Below, piece by piece: positions 45,746 through 53,016 of a stretch of DNA of 64,000 nucleotides. The position numbers and the translations under genes were made by a program. This DNA is from Vicinamibacteria bacterium (GTDB taxonomy: Bacteria; Acidobacteriota; Vicinamibacteria; Vicinamibacterales; UBA8438): positions 55,085 through 119,084 of the forward strand of contig JAJEFC010000015.1 in NCBI GenBank assembly GCA_022820675.1, written 5' to 3'. The stretch's first letter is position 1; every line of letters begins with the position of its first letter. The notes under the pieces were generated by a model. It was given only the letters and a program-made list of their open reading frames with translations, made no database searches and was not told the DNA's origin.

Positions 45746-45919
45746 TCTCGCGCTCCTGCCGTTCGCGCCGACGCGCTCCGGCACCTCGACGACGATACCC
45801 TGACGTGTCCCAAGCATTCCAGGATGGAATCACATGCACGCCCGTGCAGCCGGCATGTCCGCGTCGGACCAGCGTTTCTGCGTCCCCGGATCAGGTGAGT
45901 CACGGGTTCCACAATCGGA

Positions 45920-46003
45920 TCAGAAGGGCGCCAGGACCCCCAGGTTCGCGCGTTCGGCGCTCGCGACCGCGGTTTCCGCGATGGCGGTGTCCTGCGCGGC
46001 GTT
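45920..46003 (-). pseudogene. duplicated 3' end of ornithine cyclodeaminase-like gene
   Basis: These 84 bases repeat the last 28 codons (including the stop) of the gene at 46031-47041 with four differences, 111 bases further downstream. Translated in the same frame they give NAAQDTAIAETAVASAERAN and so on. Three of the four changes are silent. That pattern suggests a remnant of a second full gene that was once under selection. The rest of the second copy is gone. Confidence 0.85.
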
Positions 46004-46030
46004 TGATCGTCATGAAGTCCCAAGCCTCGG

Positions 46031-47041
46031 TCAGAAGGGCGCCAGGACTCCCAGGTTCGCGCGTTCGGCGCTCGCGACCGCGGTCTCCGCGATGGCGATG
46101 TCCTGGGCGGCGTTCCCGACCGATTCGAAGAGGGTGAAGTCGCGCCCGCCCCGGCCCGGTGGCGCGTCGCCGTTCACGATCTCGCCGATCTCCGCGTCGA
46201 CGGCGTCCCTGCCGATCAGCCCCGATTCCGCCGGGACGATGAGGTCGCCGGCCTCCGCCCACGCCGCCTCGCGCTGGTCCACCACCACGCGGGCGCGCCG
46301 GACGAGGTCGGCGTCGATCTCCTGCATGTCGGGGCGGTAGGCGCCGACGGCGTTCACGTGCGCGCCGGGCGCCAGGTCGCCCGCCGCGAACACCGGCGTC
46401 GTGCTGCTCGTGGCGGTCACCACGAGGCCGGCGTCCTCCAGGGCCGCGGCGGGATGCCGCACCGCGTGGATGATCGGCGGCACACCGTGGCCGCCCTCGG
46501 GGACGAGGGTGCCGGCGATCTCCGACAGGCGCGCGGCGAGGCGCTCGGCGCTCGCCCCCGAGCGTGACACGATGCGCACCTCGCGCAGCCGCCGCGTGCG
46601 CGCGAGCATCTCGACGTGCGATCGACCCTGCGCGCCCGCGCCGAACACCGTCAGGACGTCGGCGTCGGGCCGGGCCAGCAGCTCGGTGGCGAGCGCGCTG
46701 GCCGCGGCGGTGCGCATCTCCGTCAGCGACGTCCCGTCGAGGAGCGCGCGCGCGCGGCCGCTCTCCGCGTCGAGGAGGAGCACCGCGCCCTGGACGGCCG
46801 GCGCGCCGCGCGACGGATTGTCGGGGAAGACGGACACGACCTTCGCGCCGAGGGCCGGCCGCGCGCCGAGCACGGCCGGCATGACGAGCATCGGCCCGCG
46901 GGCGCTCTCGAGGTGGCTGCGGACCGGGACCGTGGCCGTCCCCCCCGACAGCTCACCGAAAGCAGCTCGCATGGCATCCACCGCGTCCCGGGCCGAAAGG
47001 GCGCGTCGCACGTCGGCGGCGGAGAGGACTCGAATCGGCAA
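46031..47041 (-). CDS. ornithine cyclodeaminase / mu-crystallin family protein
   Basis: The 336-residue enzyme is of the OCD/mu-crystallin family. The NAD(P) Rossmann motif is VFGAGAQGRSHVEMLAR (about 130-147). N-terminal substrate residues appear in VPVRSHLES and the ALGAKVVSVFPDN stretch. The DVVRRARV-like segment DADLVRRARVVVDQREAA and the C-terminal FESVGNAAQDIAIAETAV are diagnostic. Members include ornithine cyclodeaminase, alanine dehydrogenase and various ketimine reductases; the reaction here cannot be fixed. The start appears to be TTG at 47041, since no ATG or GTG gives the expected MPIRVLSAADVR beginning. A copy of its 3' end lies downstream. It is transcribed away from the secreted-protein gene at 47178. 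Confidence 0.85.
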   Translation of the reverse strand: MPIRVLSAADVRRALSARDAVDAMRAAFGELSGGTATVPVRSHLESARGPMLVMPAVLGARPALGAKVVSVFPDNPSRGAPAVQGAVLLLDAESGRARALLDGTSLTEMRTAAASALATELLARPDADVLTVFGAGAQGRSHVEMLARTRRLREVRIVSRSGASAERLAARLSEIAGTLVPEGGHGVPPIIHAVRHPAAALEDAGLVVTATSSTTPVFAAGDLAPGAHVNAVGAYRPDMQEIDADLVRRARVVVDQREAAWAEAGDLIVPAESGLIGRDAVDAEIGEIVNGDAPPGRGGRDFTLFESVGNAAQDIAIAETAVASAERANLGVLAPF

Positions 47042-47177
47042 GGCGGCCGTCCTGTCGGGGCAGCGACACAGTGTAGCGCAGCGTCGCGGGTGAACGCGGT
47101 CGGAGCGGGGTGGACGAGAACGACCATCTGGTCCATGATGGACGCATTCCGGGAGAGACGCGCAGGAGGAACGGACG

Positions 47178-48227
47178 ATGAGTCATCGCAATCAGGCGGC
47201 GGCGTTTGCAGTGGCAGCGGGTGTGGCGCTGATGCCGGTGTTCGCGGCGGCCCAGCCGGCGGACGAAACCGGCGCCCGGACGCCGTGGGGGCATCCCGAC
47301 ATCCAGGGCATCTGGGACTACCGCACCCTCACCCCGCTCGAGCGGCCCGAGGCGCTGGGCGACAAGGCGTTCCTGACCGAGGAGGAGGCGGCGAGCCTGG
47401 AGCAGGAGACCCTGGCCCGCAACGAGCTCCTGCTGAACCGGCCTTCCCAGACCACGTCGGCCAGCGACCAGGTCGACCGGCGCGAGGACGGCACGCCCGG
47501 CTTCTACAACAACTTCTGGCTCGACCGGGGCACCACCGCCATCGCGACGCGGCGCACCTCGCTGGTCGTGGATCCGCCCAACGGCCGGCTTCCGGCCCTG
47601 ACCGAGCCGGCGCGGGAGCGCGCGGAGTCGGCCGAGGCCGAGCGCATCGCCGCCGTGCGCCGCGGACGCCTGCCCGCCGCCAGCTACACCGACCTCGACG
47701 CCGGAGACCGCTGCATCCAGCACGCCAAGGCCGGCCCGCCCATCAGCACCGGCGGCTACAACAACAACATCCAGATCTTCCAGACCCCCGACCACGTCGT
47801 CATCCTGGCCGAGCAGAACCACGACGCGCGCATCGTCCCCCTCGACGGACGCCCCCACGTGTCGCCCCGGGTGGCCCAGTGGATGGGCGACTCGCGCGGC
47901 TACTGGGACGGCGAGACGCTGGTCGTCGAGACCGTCCACTTCAACGGCAAGCACGACCAGATCGGGCGCCCGCTCCTGAGCTCGGGCGAGAACCTGTCGC
48001 TCGTCGAGCGGTTCACGCTGATGGACCCCGAGAACCTGATGTACGAGTACACGGTGACCGACCCCACCATCTGGACGAGCGCGTGGACGGCCCAGCACCC
48101 GATGAAGCGGAACCCCGACCTGCTGTACGAGTTCGCCTGCCACGAGGGCAACTACGGCATGGAGGGCATCATGGCCGGTTCCCGCGTGCAGGAAGCGGCG
48201 GCGGCGGCCGAGGAAGGGTTGCGTTAA
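47178..48227 (+). CDS. secreted hypothetical protein (family of 1-854 and 56778)
   Basis: The 349-residue protein has a signal peptide ending at FAAAQPADE. The mature part starts TPWGHPDIQGIWDYRTLTPL. It has FLTEEEAASLEQE, then NIQIFQTPDHVVILAEQNHD, GYWDGETLVVETVHFNGKHD, LSLVERFTLMDPENLMYEYT and a final FACHEGNYGMEGIM. The gene at the left edge of the window and the one at 56778 share this order. I do not know the fold or role; the tryptophan-rich, strand-rich pattern suggests a beta structure in the periplasm. The start is fixed by gcaggaggaacggacg. A long stem-loop shared with a converging gene ends it. Confidence 0.8.
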   Translation: MSHRNQAAAFAVAAGVALMPVFAAAQPADETGARTPWGHPDIQGIWDYRTLTPLERPEALGDKAFLTEEEAASLEQETLARNELLLNRPSQTTSASDQVDRREDGTPGFYNNFWLDRGTTAIATRRTSLVVDPPNGRLPALTEPARERAESAEAERIAAVRRGRLPAASYTDLDAGDRCIQHAKAGPPISTGGYNNNIQIFQTPDHVVILAEQNHDARIVPLDGRPHVSPRVAQWMGDSRGYWDGETLVVETVHFNGKHDQIGRPLLSSGENLSLVERFTLMDPENLMYEYTVTDPTIWTSAWTAQHPMKRNPDLLYEFACHEGNYGMEGIMAGSRVQEAAAAAEEGLR

Positions 48228-48245
48228 GCGGCTGCGCAGGAAGCT

Positions 48246-48294
48246 CCCGGCGCTTCGTCGAATCGCTGGAGCCAAGTAGCGACGAAGCGCCGGG
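48246..48294. terminator. long bidirectional stem-loop
   Basis: cccggcgcttcgtcg pairs perfectly with cgacgaagcgccggg over 15 bp with a 19-base loop, followed by ttt. It lies between two converging gene ends, 19 bases after one stop and 2 bases beyond the other. Confidence 0.75.
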
Positions 48295-48295
48295 T

Positions 48296-48861
48296 TTACG
48301 GATCGAGCTCGGCCCTGCGCCTGGCCAGGTCGGTCAGAATGTCCGGGTCTTCCTTGAGTGCGGCCAACGGGCCGAGCTGCTCGTCGATGTAGCGCCAGTC
48401 GAGAGTGCCTGCCTGCCGGACGATGATCCCCTCGATGTCCACCCAGTCCCGGCCGCGGGCGGCGAACGCCTTCAGGACAATCAGGTCCTCGGCCGAGCAG
48501 GTGAGCAGGGGAACGCGACCCGGAAACGCGAAGCGGCTGGCCCGCGCGATCACCGTTTCCTCGAAGGGCAGCCCGCCCAGCGCGACATCAATGCCGACGC
48601 CGGATCCGGAGCGAAGCAGCAGCACCCGGTTCGTTCGTGCGAAGCCGGCCGCATCGTCGATTCGCCCCTCGTACCGCTCGAGTAGCGTCCGGATGACGGA
48701 TCCTCGCCGCCGAAACCGGTCAGGAGCGTCAGGTCGACATCGACGGTCTCTCGCGGCTCGCCCCAGCGTTGCAGGGCCAGCCCTCCGATGAAGCAGAAGC
48801 GCCAGTGCCGGCTCTCGCAGAAATGCTGCACGTCGGCCGCGACGCGGATCAGCTCATTCAC
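48296..48861 (-). pseudogene. nucleotidyltransferase-like gene with one frameshift
   Basis: Two frames make one protein of about 188 residues. The first (from 48861) reads MNELIRVAADVQHFCESRHW, GGLALQRWGEPRETVDVDLT with the nucleotidyltransferase GG and DxD motif, and stops making sense after GFGGEDP. A one-base loss near 48698 shifts it; the second frame continues VIRTLLERYEGRIDDAAGFA and ends DILTDLARRRAELDP. It resembles AbiEii-type or MNT-type nucleotidyltransferases found in toxin-antitoxin and abortive infection modules. A sequencing or assembly error would restore the gene. The start overlaps the end of the 85-residue gene at 48854, so the two formed a coupled pair. Confidence 0.7.
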
Positions 48862-49111
48862 GGCGGCCGGCCATCTTCATGAACCAGCGCTGTTGCTCGA
48901 CGAGGCCGGACGTCGGCCGGGGCGCACGCGGGGGGACCGTGTAGTCCGCCTCGCCGCACAGGAGGGCGATCGCTCGCTGGGGGTCGAGCCGACGCAGCTC
49001 CTCACGCCGCACCCGTTCCAGCCGCGGCCCGGCTTCCTGCCAGGTCTTCACCCACCGCCGCGCCAAGGCAACGTGATCAGGGTCCGGGTCTGCCGGTGTC
49101 TCTCGTGCCAC
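48854..49111 (-). CDS. small protein upstream of nucleotidyltransferase, possible antitoxin
   Basis: The 85-residue protein begins at GTG 49111 (MARETPADPDPDHVALARRW). It has a helical middle WVKTWQEAGPRLERVRREEL and a segment DPQRAIALLCGEADYTVPPR, ending SGLVEQQRWFMKMAGRRE. It overlaps the nucleotidyltransferase start by eight bases. Two-gene modules of this design often are toxin-antitoxin or phage-defence pairs. The family is not one that I can name. A tatact box lies 6-11 bases before the GTG with no ribosome-binding site, so the mRNA may be leaderless. Confidence 0.65.
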   Translation of the reverse strand: MARETPADPDPDHVALARRWVKTWQEAGPRLERVRREELRRLDPQRAIALLCGEADYTVPPRAPRPTSGLVEQQRWFMKMAGRRE

Positions 49112-49161
49112 CAGCCCAGTATAGAGTTTCCGTGCCCGGGCCGGCCGAGCCTGGCTCGAGA

Positions 49162-49494
49162 CTACACGCCCTGCGCGGACAAGTACTCTTCGAGGGCCTC
49201 CACCACCACCGCGTTCAAACTCTGGTCCTTGACGCGGGCAAGCGTGCGGGCTCGCCGGTGAGTCGTTGGGGAGAGGCGTACGACGAACCTTCCCGAGAAC
49301 GGCTTCTCCGGCTCCTCACCGTCTTTCCTGCAGCCGTCGAGGTAGAAGTCGACGGAGTCCTGGAAGGCTCGGCGAACTTCGTCGATGGTCGCGCCACGGA
49401 AGTCCACGTGGTCGCGATGCAGGTTGACGACGGTTCCGTACAGATGGTCGCCGTCGACATCGACCTTCCCGAGGTAGCCCTTGTACTCCATCAT
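49162..49494 (-). CDS. hicB: HicB family antitoxin
   Basis: The 110-residue protein has two parts. The N-terminal HicB fold reads YKGYLGKVDVDGDHLYGTVV, then VDFRGATIDEVRRAFQDSVD and FYLDGCRKDGEEPEKPFSG. The C-terminal ribbon-helix-helix region reads RFVVRLSPTTHRRARTLARV and SLNAVVVEALEEYL. The first part blocks the HicA toxin and the second binds the operator. It is encoded directly after hicA with a four-base overlap (ATGA), so the toxin gene comes first, as is usual for hicAB. MM at the start offers two adjacent ATGs. Confidence 0.9.
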   Translation of the reverse strand: MMEYKGYLGKVDVDGDHLYGTVVNLHRDHVDFRGATIDEVRRAFQDSVDFYLDGCRKDGEEPEKPFSGRFVVRLSPTTHRRARTLARVKDQSLNAVVVEALEEYLSAQGV

Positions 49495-49742
49495 GGCTCG
49501 ACCCCCATTCTCTTGAGCAGGTTCATGACTACACGCACGGTCGCGCGTCCCGTTTCGCTGGTGGGGTGCGGCTCGTGAAACACCGCCCTGGTTCCGTCCG
49601 GGAAGCGAAACCGCACCCGAGAGCCTGCCCGCTCTCGCACGTCGGCGCCCAGCTCGACGAACAACGCTTCGATGTCAGACCAGTCCAGATTGGCCTGGAC
49701 GTTGTAGATCGCCGCCAGGGTTCGGCGGTGCTTCCGCTTCAT
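49491..49742 (-). CDS. hicA: HicA family toxin (mRNA interferase)
   Basis: The 83-residue protein is a double-stranded-RNA-binding-like mRNA interferase. The first half contains LDWSDIEALFVELGADVRER, and the core is GSRVRFRFPDGTRAVFHEPH with the conserved FHEPHP box of this HicA subgroup, ending VRVVMNLLKRMGVEP. It cleaves mRNA when not bound by HicB. The familiar GSHH histidine is replaced by GSRV, so the active histidine is probably in the FHEPHP box, as in relatives. ATG 49742 directly adjoins a palindromic operator and has no ribosome-binding site, so translation may start on a near-leaderless mRNA. Confidence 0.85.
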   Translation of the reverse strand: MKRKHRRTLAAIYNVQANLDWSDIEALFVELGADVRERAGSRVRFRFPDGTRAVFHEPHPTSETGRATVRVVMNLLKRMGVEP

Positions 49743-49743
49743 C

Positions 49744-49778
49744 GATACTCGACGATACTACATATCAGTATCAGTATC
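49744..49778 (-). promoter_or_regulatory. operator of hicAB
   Basis: gatact occurs at 49744-49749 and 49754-49759, and its inverse agtatc at 49767-49772 and 49773-49778. The two pairs form a palindromic region two bases from the hicA start codon. It fits autorepression by the ribbon-helix-helix end of HicB. Confidence 0.7.
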
Positions 49779-49809
49779 GCGTCTGACCGACGGTGCTCGG
49801 GGTCGTAGC

Positions 49810-50193
49810 CTACGGCGCGAGGGTTCTTGGCGCGCCAGAACGGCGGCTTGAAACGGCGATGGCGGCGAGCGCCGCGACGGCGCCGGTGATGAGACACAGC
49901 CCGACCAGGGCGCCCTGGCCCAGCTCGCGCGGGGGGCGCCGGCCCGGGACAGCCCGGTGGTCCTTCTCTGCTCCACGAAGCGGACGTTGGCCCAGGCAGG
50001 CGAGGTGGGCGGCGCCGGCGAGGGCGACCGGGCAGCAGCGAGCCGGTCGCCACCGACCGAGACCCAGGCCTTCGTGCAGCGGGCCAACCGGAATCCGCGC
50101 GAGATTCACGACGATGACGATCGCCAGGAAGCCGGGGACGATCCGCGTCAGGAGGAAGCGGAGGACGCGGCCCGGCCAGCGCCCCCGCCACAT
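49810..50193 (-). CDS. possible small membrane protein
   Basis: The 127-residue frame has two hydrophobic stretches likely to span the membrane: VPGFLAIVIVVNLARIPVG near residues 19-37 and ALVGLCLITGAVAALAAIAV near 94-113. The middle is arginine and proline-rich and reads less like a protein, so a frameshift or spurious frame is possible. It starts 22 bases after the stop of the sugar dehydrogenase on the same strand. I do not recognise it. Confidence 0.4.
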   Translation of the reverse strand: MWRGRWPGRVLRFLLTRIVPGFLAIVIVVNLARIPVGPLHEGLGLGRWRPARCCPVALAGAAHLACLGQRPLRGAEKDHRAVPGRRPPRELGQGALVGLCLITGAVAALAAIAVSSRRSGAPRTLAP

Positions 50194-50215
50194 CCGTGGT
50201 CGTGCCCGCCGGCCG

Positions 50216-51430
50216 TCACTCCGACGGCTCGATGCGGAGCAGCGCGCCGTCGTCGACGTGGTCCGTCAGCACGTAGAGCAGCTCGTCGGGCCCCTGGCGC
50301 ACCTCGCGGATGCGCTGGCGGAAGTCTTGCAGCAGCGACTCGCGCCGGATCTCCTCCAGTTGGTCGTTGAGGACGATGCGCTGCAGGTTGCCGGTGCCGG
50401 GGATGCCGCCCTCCTGCAGGGCGCCGACGAAGACGTTGCCCTTCCACGCCGGGAACAGGTCGCCGGTGTAGACGGCGAGGCCGGCGGCGGCGATGGCCGG
50501 CAGCCACACCACGACCGGCGACTCGTAGCCGTCGCGCGTCGGATGCTGCGAGACGCGCGCGCCGGGATAGAGGCGCCCGAAGCTCATCAGCGGCCAGCCG
50601 TAGTTGCGGCCGGGCAGCAGGATGTTGAGCTCGTCGCCGCCGTTGGGGCCGTTCTCGTGCTGCCAGATGTCCCCGGTCCCGGGGTGCAGCGCGAGGCCGA
50701 GGGTGTTGCGGTGGCCGATGGTGTAGATCTCCGGGCGGTGGCCGGGCTCGTCCACGAAGGGGTTGTCATCGGGCACCGTGCCGTCGTCGTTGAGGCGCAG
50801 CATCTTGCCGCGCAGGCTCATGGGGTCTTGCGGAGCCATGAGGAGGTCGCCGTCCTGCGACCGGATGCGGCCGCCGGTCGACATGTAGACCTTGCCGTCG
50901 GCGCCGAAGGCGACGCGGCCGTTGAGCCCCGAGTTGGTGTAGAAGGGCTCGGTGACCACGAGGTCTTCGACGTCGTGGAGGGCGTGCCCCTCCAGCCGCC
51001 CCCGCGCGAGGGCCGGCGAGCCGCGGCCGTCGGCGTGCCCCTTGGTGTAGGTGAGGTAGACCAGCCCGTTGTCGGCGAAATCGGGGTGGAGGGCGACGTC
51101 CATCAGGCCGCCGTTGCCGTCGGTCCGCACCTCGGGCAGACCCGAGATGGGCTCCGGGTCGAGCACGTCGTCCCGCACCACGCGCAGCCGGCCGTCCCGC
51201 TCGGTGACGAGCATGCCGCCGTCGGGCATGAACGCGATGGCCCAGGGATGGGACAGCCCCCTCGCCACCACGCTGACGCGGATCTCGTGCTGCTCGGCGG
51301 TGTCGATGACCCAGGGGCCGTCGCCGAGCGGCGGCACCGGCAACCCGAAGGGTTCCTCCTGAGCTTGCGCAACCGTGAACAGGCAGAGCAGCAACGGCGC
51401 CGCCAGGAGAAGAGAACGTCTGAGCTTCAT
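50216..51430 (-). CDS. soluble PQQ sugar dehydrogenase family (sorbosone/glucose type)
   Basis: The 404-residue secreted protein is a six-bladed PQQ dehydrogenase of the GSDH family. It has a signal peptide (1-23), then VVARGLSHPWAIAFMPDGGM and LVTERDGRLRVV. These are followed by GGLMDVALHPDFADNGLVYL, TGGRIRSQDGDLLMAPQDPM, YTIGHRNTLGLALHPGTGDI and WQHENGPNGGDELNILLPGR, all standard landmarks. HPWAIAF and GHRN supply the catalytic histidine region and PQQ contacts. Aldose sugars are oxidised to lactones in the periplasm in relatives. It is unrelated in fold to the two eight-bladed dehydrogenases elsewhere in the window. Start ATG 51430 follows ccgggaggttggc. Confidence 0.9.
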   Translation of the reverse strand: MKLRRSLLLAAPLLLCLFTVAQAQEEPFGLPVPPLGDGPWVIDTAEQHEIRVSVVARGLSHPWAIAFMPDGGMLVTERDGRLRVVRDDVLDPEPISGLPEVRTDGNGGLMDVALHPDFADNGLVYLTYTKGHADGRGSPALARGRLEGHALHDVEDLVVTEPFYTNSGLNGRVAFGADGKVYMSTGGRIRSQDGDLLMAPQDPMSLRGKMLRLNDDGTVPDDNPFVDEPGHRPEIYTIGHRNTLGLALHPGTGDIWQHENGPNGGDELNILLPGRNYGWPLMSFGRLYPGARVSQHPTRDGYESPVVVWLPAIAAAGLAVYTGDLFPAWKGNVFVGALQEGGIPGTGNLQRIVLNDQLEEIRRESLLQDFRQRIREVRQGPDELLYVLTDHVDDGALLRIEPSE

Positions 51431-51491
51431 GCCAACCTCCCGGATGAGCCGATTGCGGCTCGATGAATGACCTTCCCCGTTTGCCGCGCCG

Positions 51492-52676
51492 CTAATCGAT
51501 CGGCAGGAGCGGCTCGATTCCCTCCGGCAGGTGCTGGTCGAAGGCGGCCAGCACCGCCGCGTCGGCCGCGTGGGCGCCCATCAGGCCGACGATGTCCACC
51601 AGGTCCTGCACGCCGAACGCCTGCTCCGTGCGCGCGTAGGTCTCCGCGCTCACGTTGTGAACCTCGCCGAAGAGCTCGCGGCCGAACGCGATGAGGGCCG
51701 CGTCCTTCTCGTCGAGCCCCGTCACCGGGCGCCCGTGCCGGATGGCGTCGATCACTTCGGGCTCGACGCCGGCCTCTAGCGCCTTCGGCTCGTTCATCGT
51801 CCAGTCGACCTGCGAGTCGTGCATGCGCGCCGTCACGAGGACGGCGATCTGCATGGTCCGGCGCCCCACCCGGTCCTCGAGCGTGTCCTGTCCGGCCCCG
51901 TAGGCGCGGATGACGCCCGGCCCGATGCCCGACGGCGACAGCATGCGGCCGTACAGCTCGGCCACCGAGGTCCGGCTGGCGGGGCTGATCAGCGGCAGCC
52001 GGCTGCGCGAGTCGGGGTGGATGTCGTCGGGATGCGTGAACGGCAGGGGCAGCGACTGCCGCCAGCCGGCCGGCATGCGCTGGTTGAACGCGGTCAGGGT
52101 CGCCGCCGTGCTCGCGTAGCGGCCCATCACGTCGACGATGTCGACGAGGTTCGTCTTGCCGTGCAGGGCGAGCGCCCGCGCGTAGGTGTCGGCGCTCAGC
52201 TTCCGCGTGCCGAACAGCTCGCGGCCCAGCTCGATGATGATCGCCTCGCGGTCGCTCAGCCCCGTCAGCGGCTTGCGGTGCCGCACGATGTCGATGATGC
52301 CGTCGTCGAGCCCGACCGCGAGCGCCTCGAGCTCGTGCAGCGCCCACTCGTAGGGCTGGTCGTACTCGCGGGCCGTCGTCAGCACCGTCAGCTCGGTGAG
52401 CTGCCGTCCCATCGGCGCCTCGAAGCGCAGGCTCGCCCCCGACCCGTGCAGCCGCAGGGCCGCCGCCCCGGTGGGGGCCCCCGCCGGGCTCGCCACCGCC
52501 GCGTCGTAGGCGGCGCGGCGCGCGGGGTCGAGCTCCTCCCGGTCGATGGGCGGGAGGCGGCTGCGCGACTCCGGGTTCACGTCGTCGGGAAGCTGGCCCG
52601 CCTGCGCGGCCGGTACCCCGGCGGGGAGGAACCACATCCCCCCGAGCACGATCGCCGTCACTACCCATCGCCTCAT
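51492..52676 (-). CDS. secreted protein with two carboxymuconolactone decarboxylase-like domains
   Basis: The 394-residue protein has a signal peptide (1-26) and two CMD/AhpD-like helical domains. Domain one contains LTELTVLTTAREYDQPYEWA, LHELEALAVGLDD and GKTNLVDIVDVMGRYASTA. Domain two contains MQIAVLVTARMHDSQVDWTM, NEPKALEAGVEPE and GVQDLVDIVGLMGAHAADA. The E-W-x-x-H arrangement is kept in the first domain, but the second has N where H is expected. Neither has the CxxC pair of peroxidase-type members, so redox catalysis is unlikely. It lies 61 bases upstream of the sugar dehydrogenase on the same strand and could share its transcript. Upstream sits a copy of repeat R1. Confidence 0.82.
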   Translation of the reverse strand: MRRWVVTAIVLGGMWFLPAGVPAAQAGQLPDDVNPESRSRLPPIDREELDPARRAAYDAAVASPAGAPTGAAALRLHGSGASLRFEAPMGRQLTELTVLTTAREYDQPYEWALHELEALAVGLDDGIIDIVRHRKPLTGLSDREAIIIELGRELFGTRKLSADTYARALALHGKTNLVDIVDVMGRYASTAATLTAFNQRMPAGWRQSLPLPFTHPDDIHPDSRSRLPLISPASRTSVAELYGRMLSPSGIGPGVIRAYGAGQDTLEDRVGRRTMQIAVLVTARMHDSQVDWTMNEPKALEAGVEPEVIDAIRHGRPVTGLDEKDAALIAFGRELFGEVHNVSAETYARTEQAFGVQDLVDIVGLMGAHAADAAVLAAFDQHLPEGIEPLLPID

Positions 52677-52782
52677 GCCCAGTCTCCTTGTCTTCCGAAC
52701 CGTCTCGGCCGCCCGTGAGCCTGCCGTTCAACCTGCGCTCGAGGAGCTCGCGCCATTCCGCGGCGCAAGCTGCCTCATTCTA

Positions 52783-52867
52783 GCCCGCCAATCGTCGCCT
52801 GCGACTCCGTTGGCGGCCAACCGACCCTCCAGGAGTCCGCGCCGTTCTGCGGCGCAGACTCCCGACC
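52783..52867 (+). repeat. dispersed intergenic repeat R1, best copy
   Basis: It begins gcccgccaatcgtcgcctgc, continues through ggcggccaaccgaccctcca and ends in the hairpin gagtccgcgccg-ttctg-cggcgcagactc. A second, decayed hairpin of the same type (gagctcgcgccattccgcgg) lies just upstream at 52744-52763. The gap 52677-53016 holds no gene. Confidence 0.8.
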
Positions 52868-53016
52868 CGGCCATCGTCGCTCGCGGCTTGGTTGCCGCCC
52901 TGTCCAACCCGGCGGAAGTCGGCGCCCTCTCGATCTCGAAGGTGGCCGCCCTCCGGGAGAAGGGGCGCCGTTCCAGGACGCAGGCTCGTCGCACGGGTGA
53001 CGGCGTTCAGCCGCGG

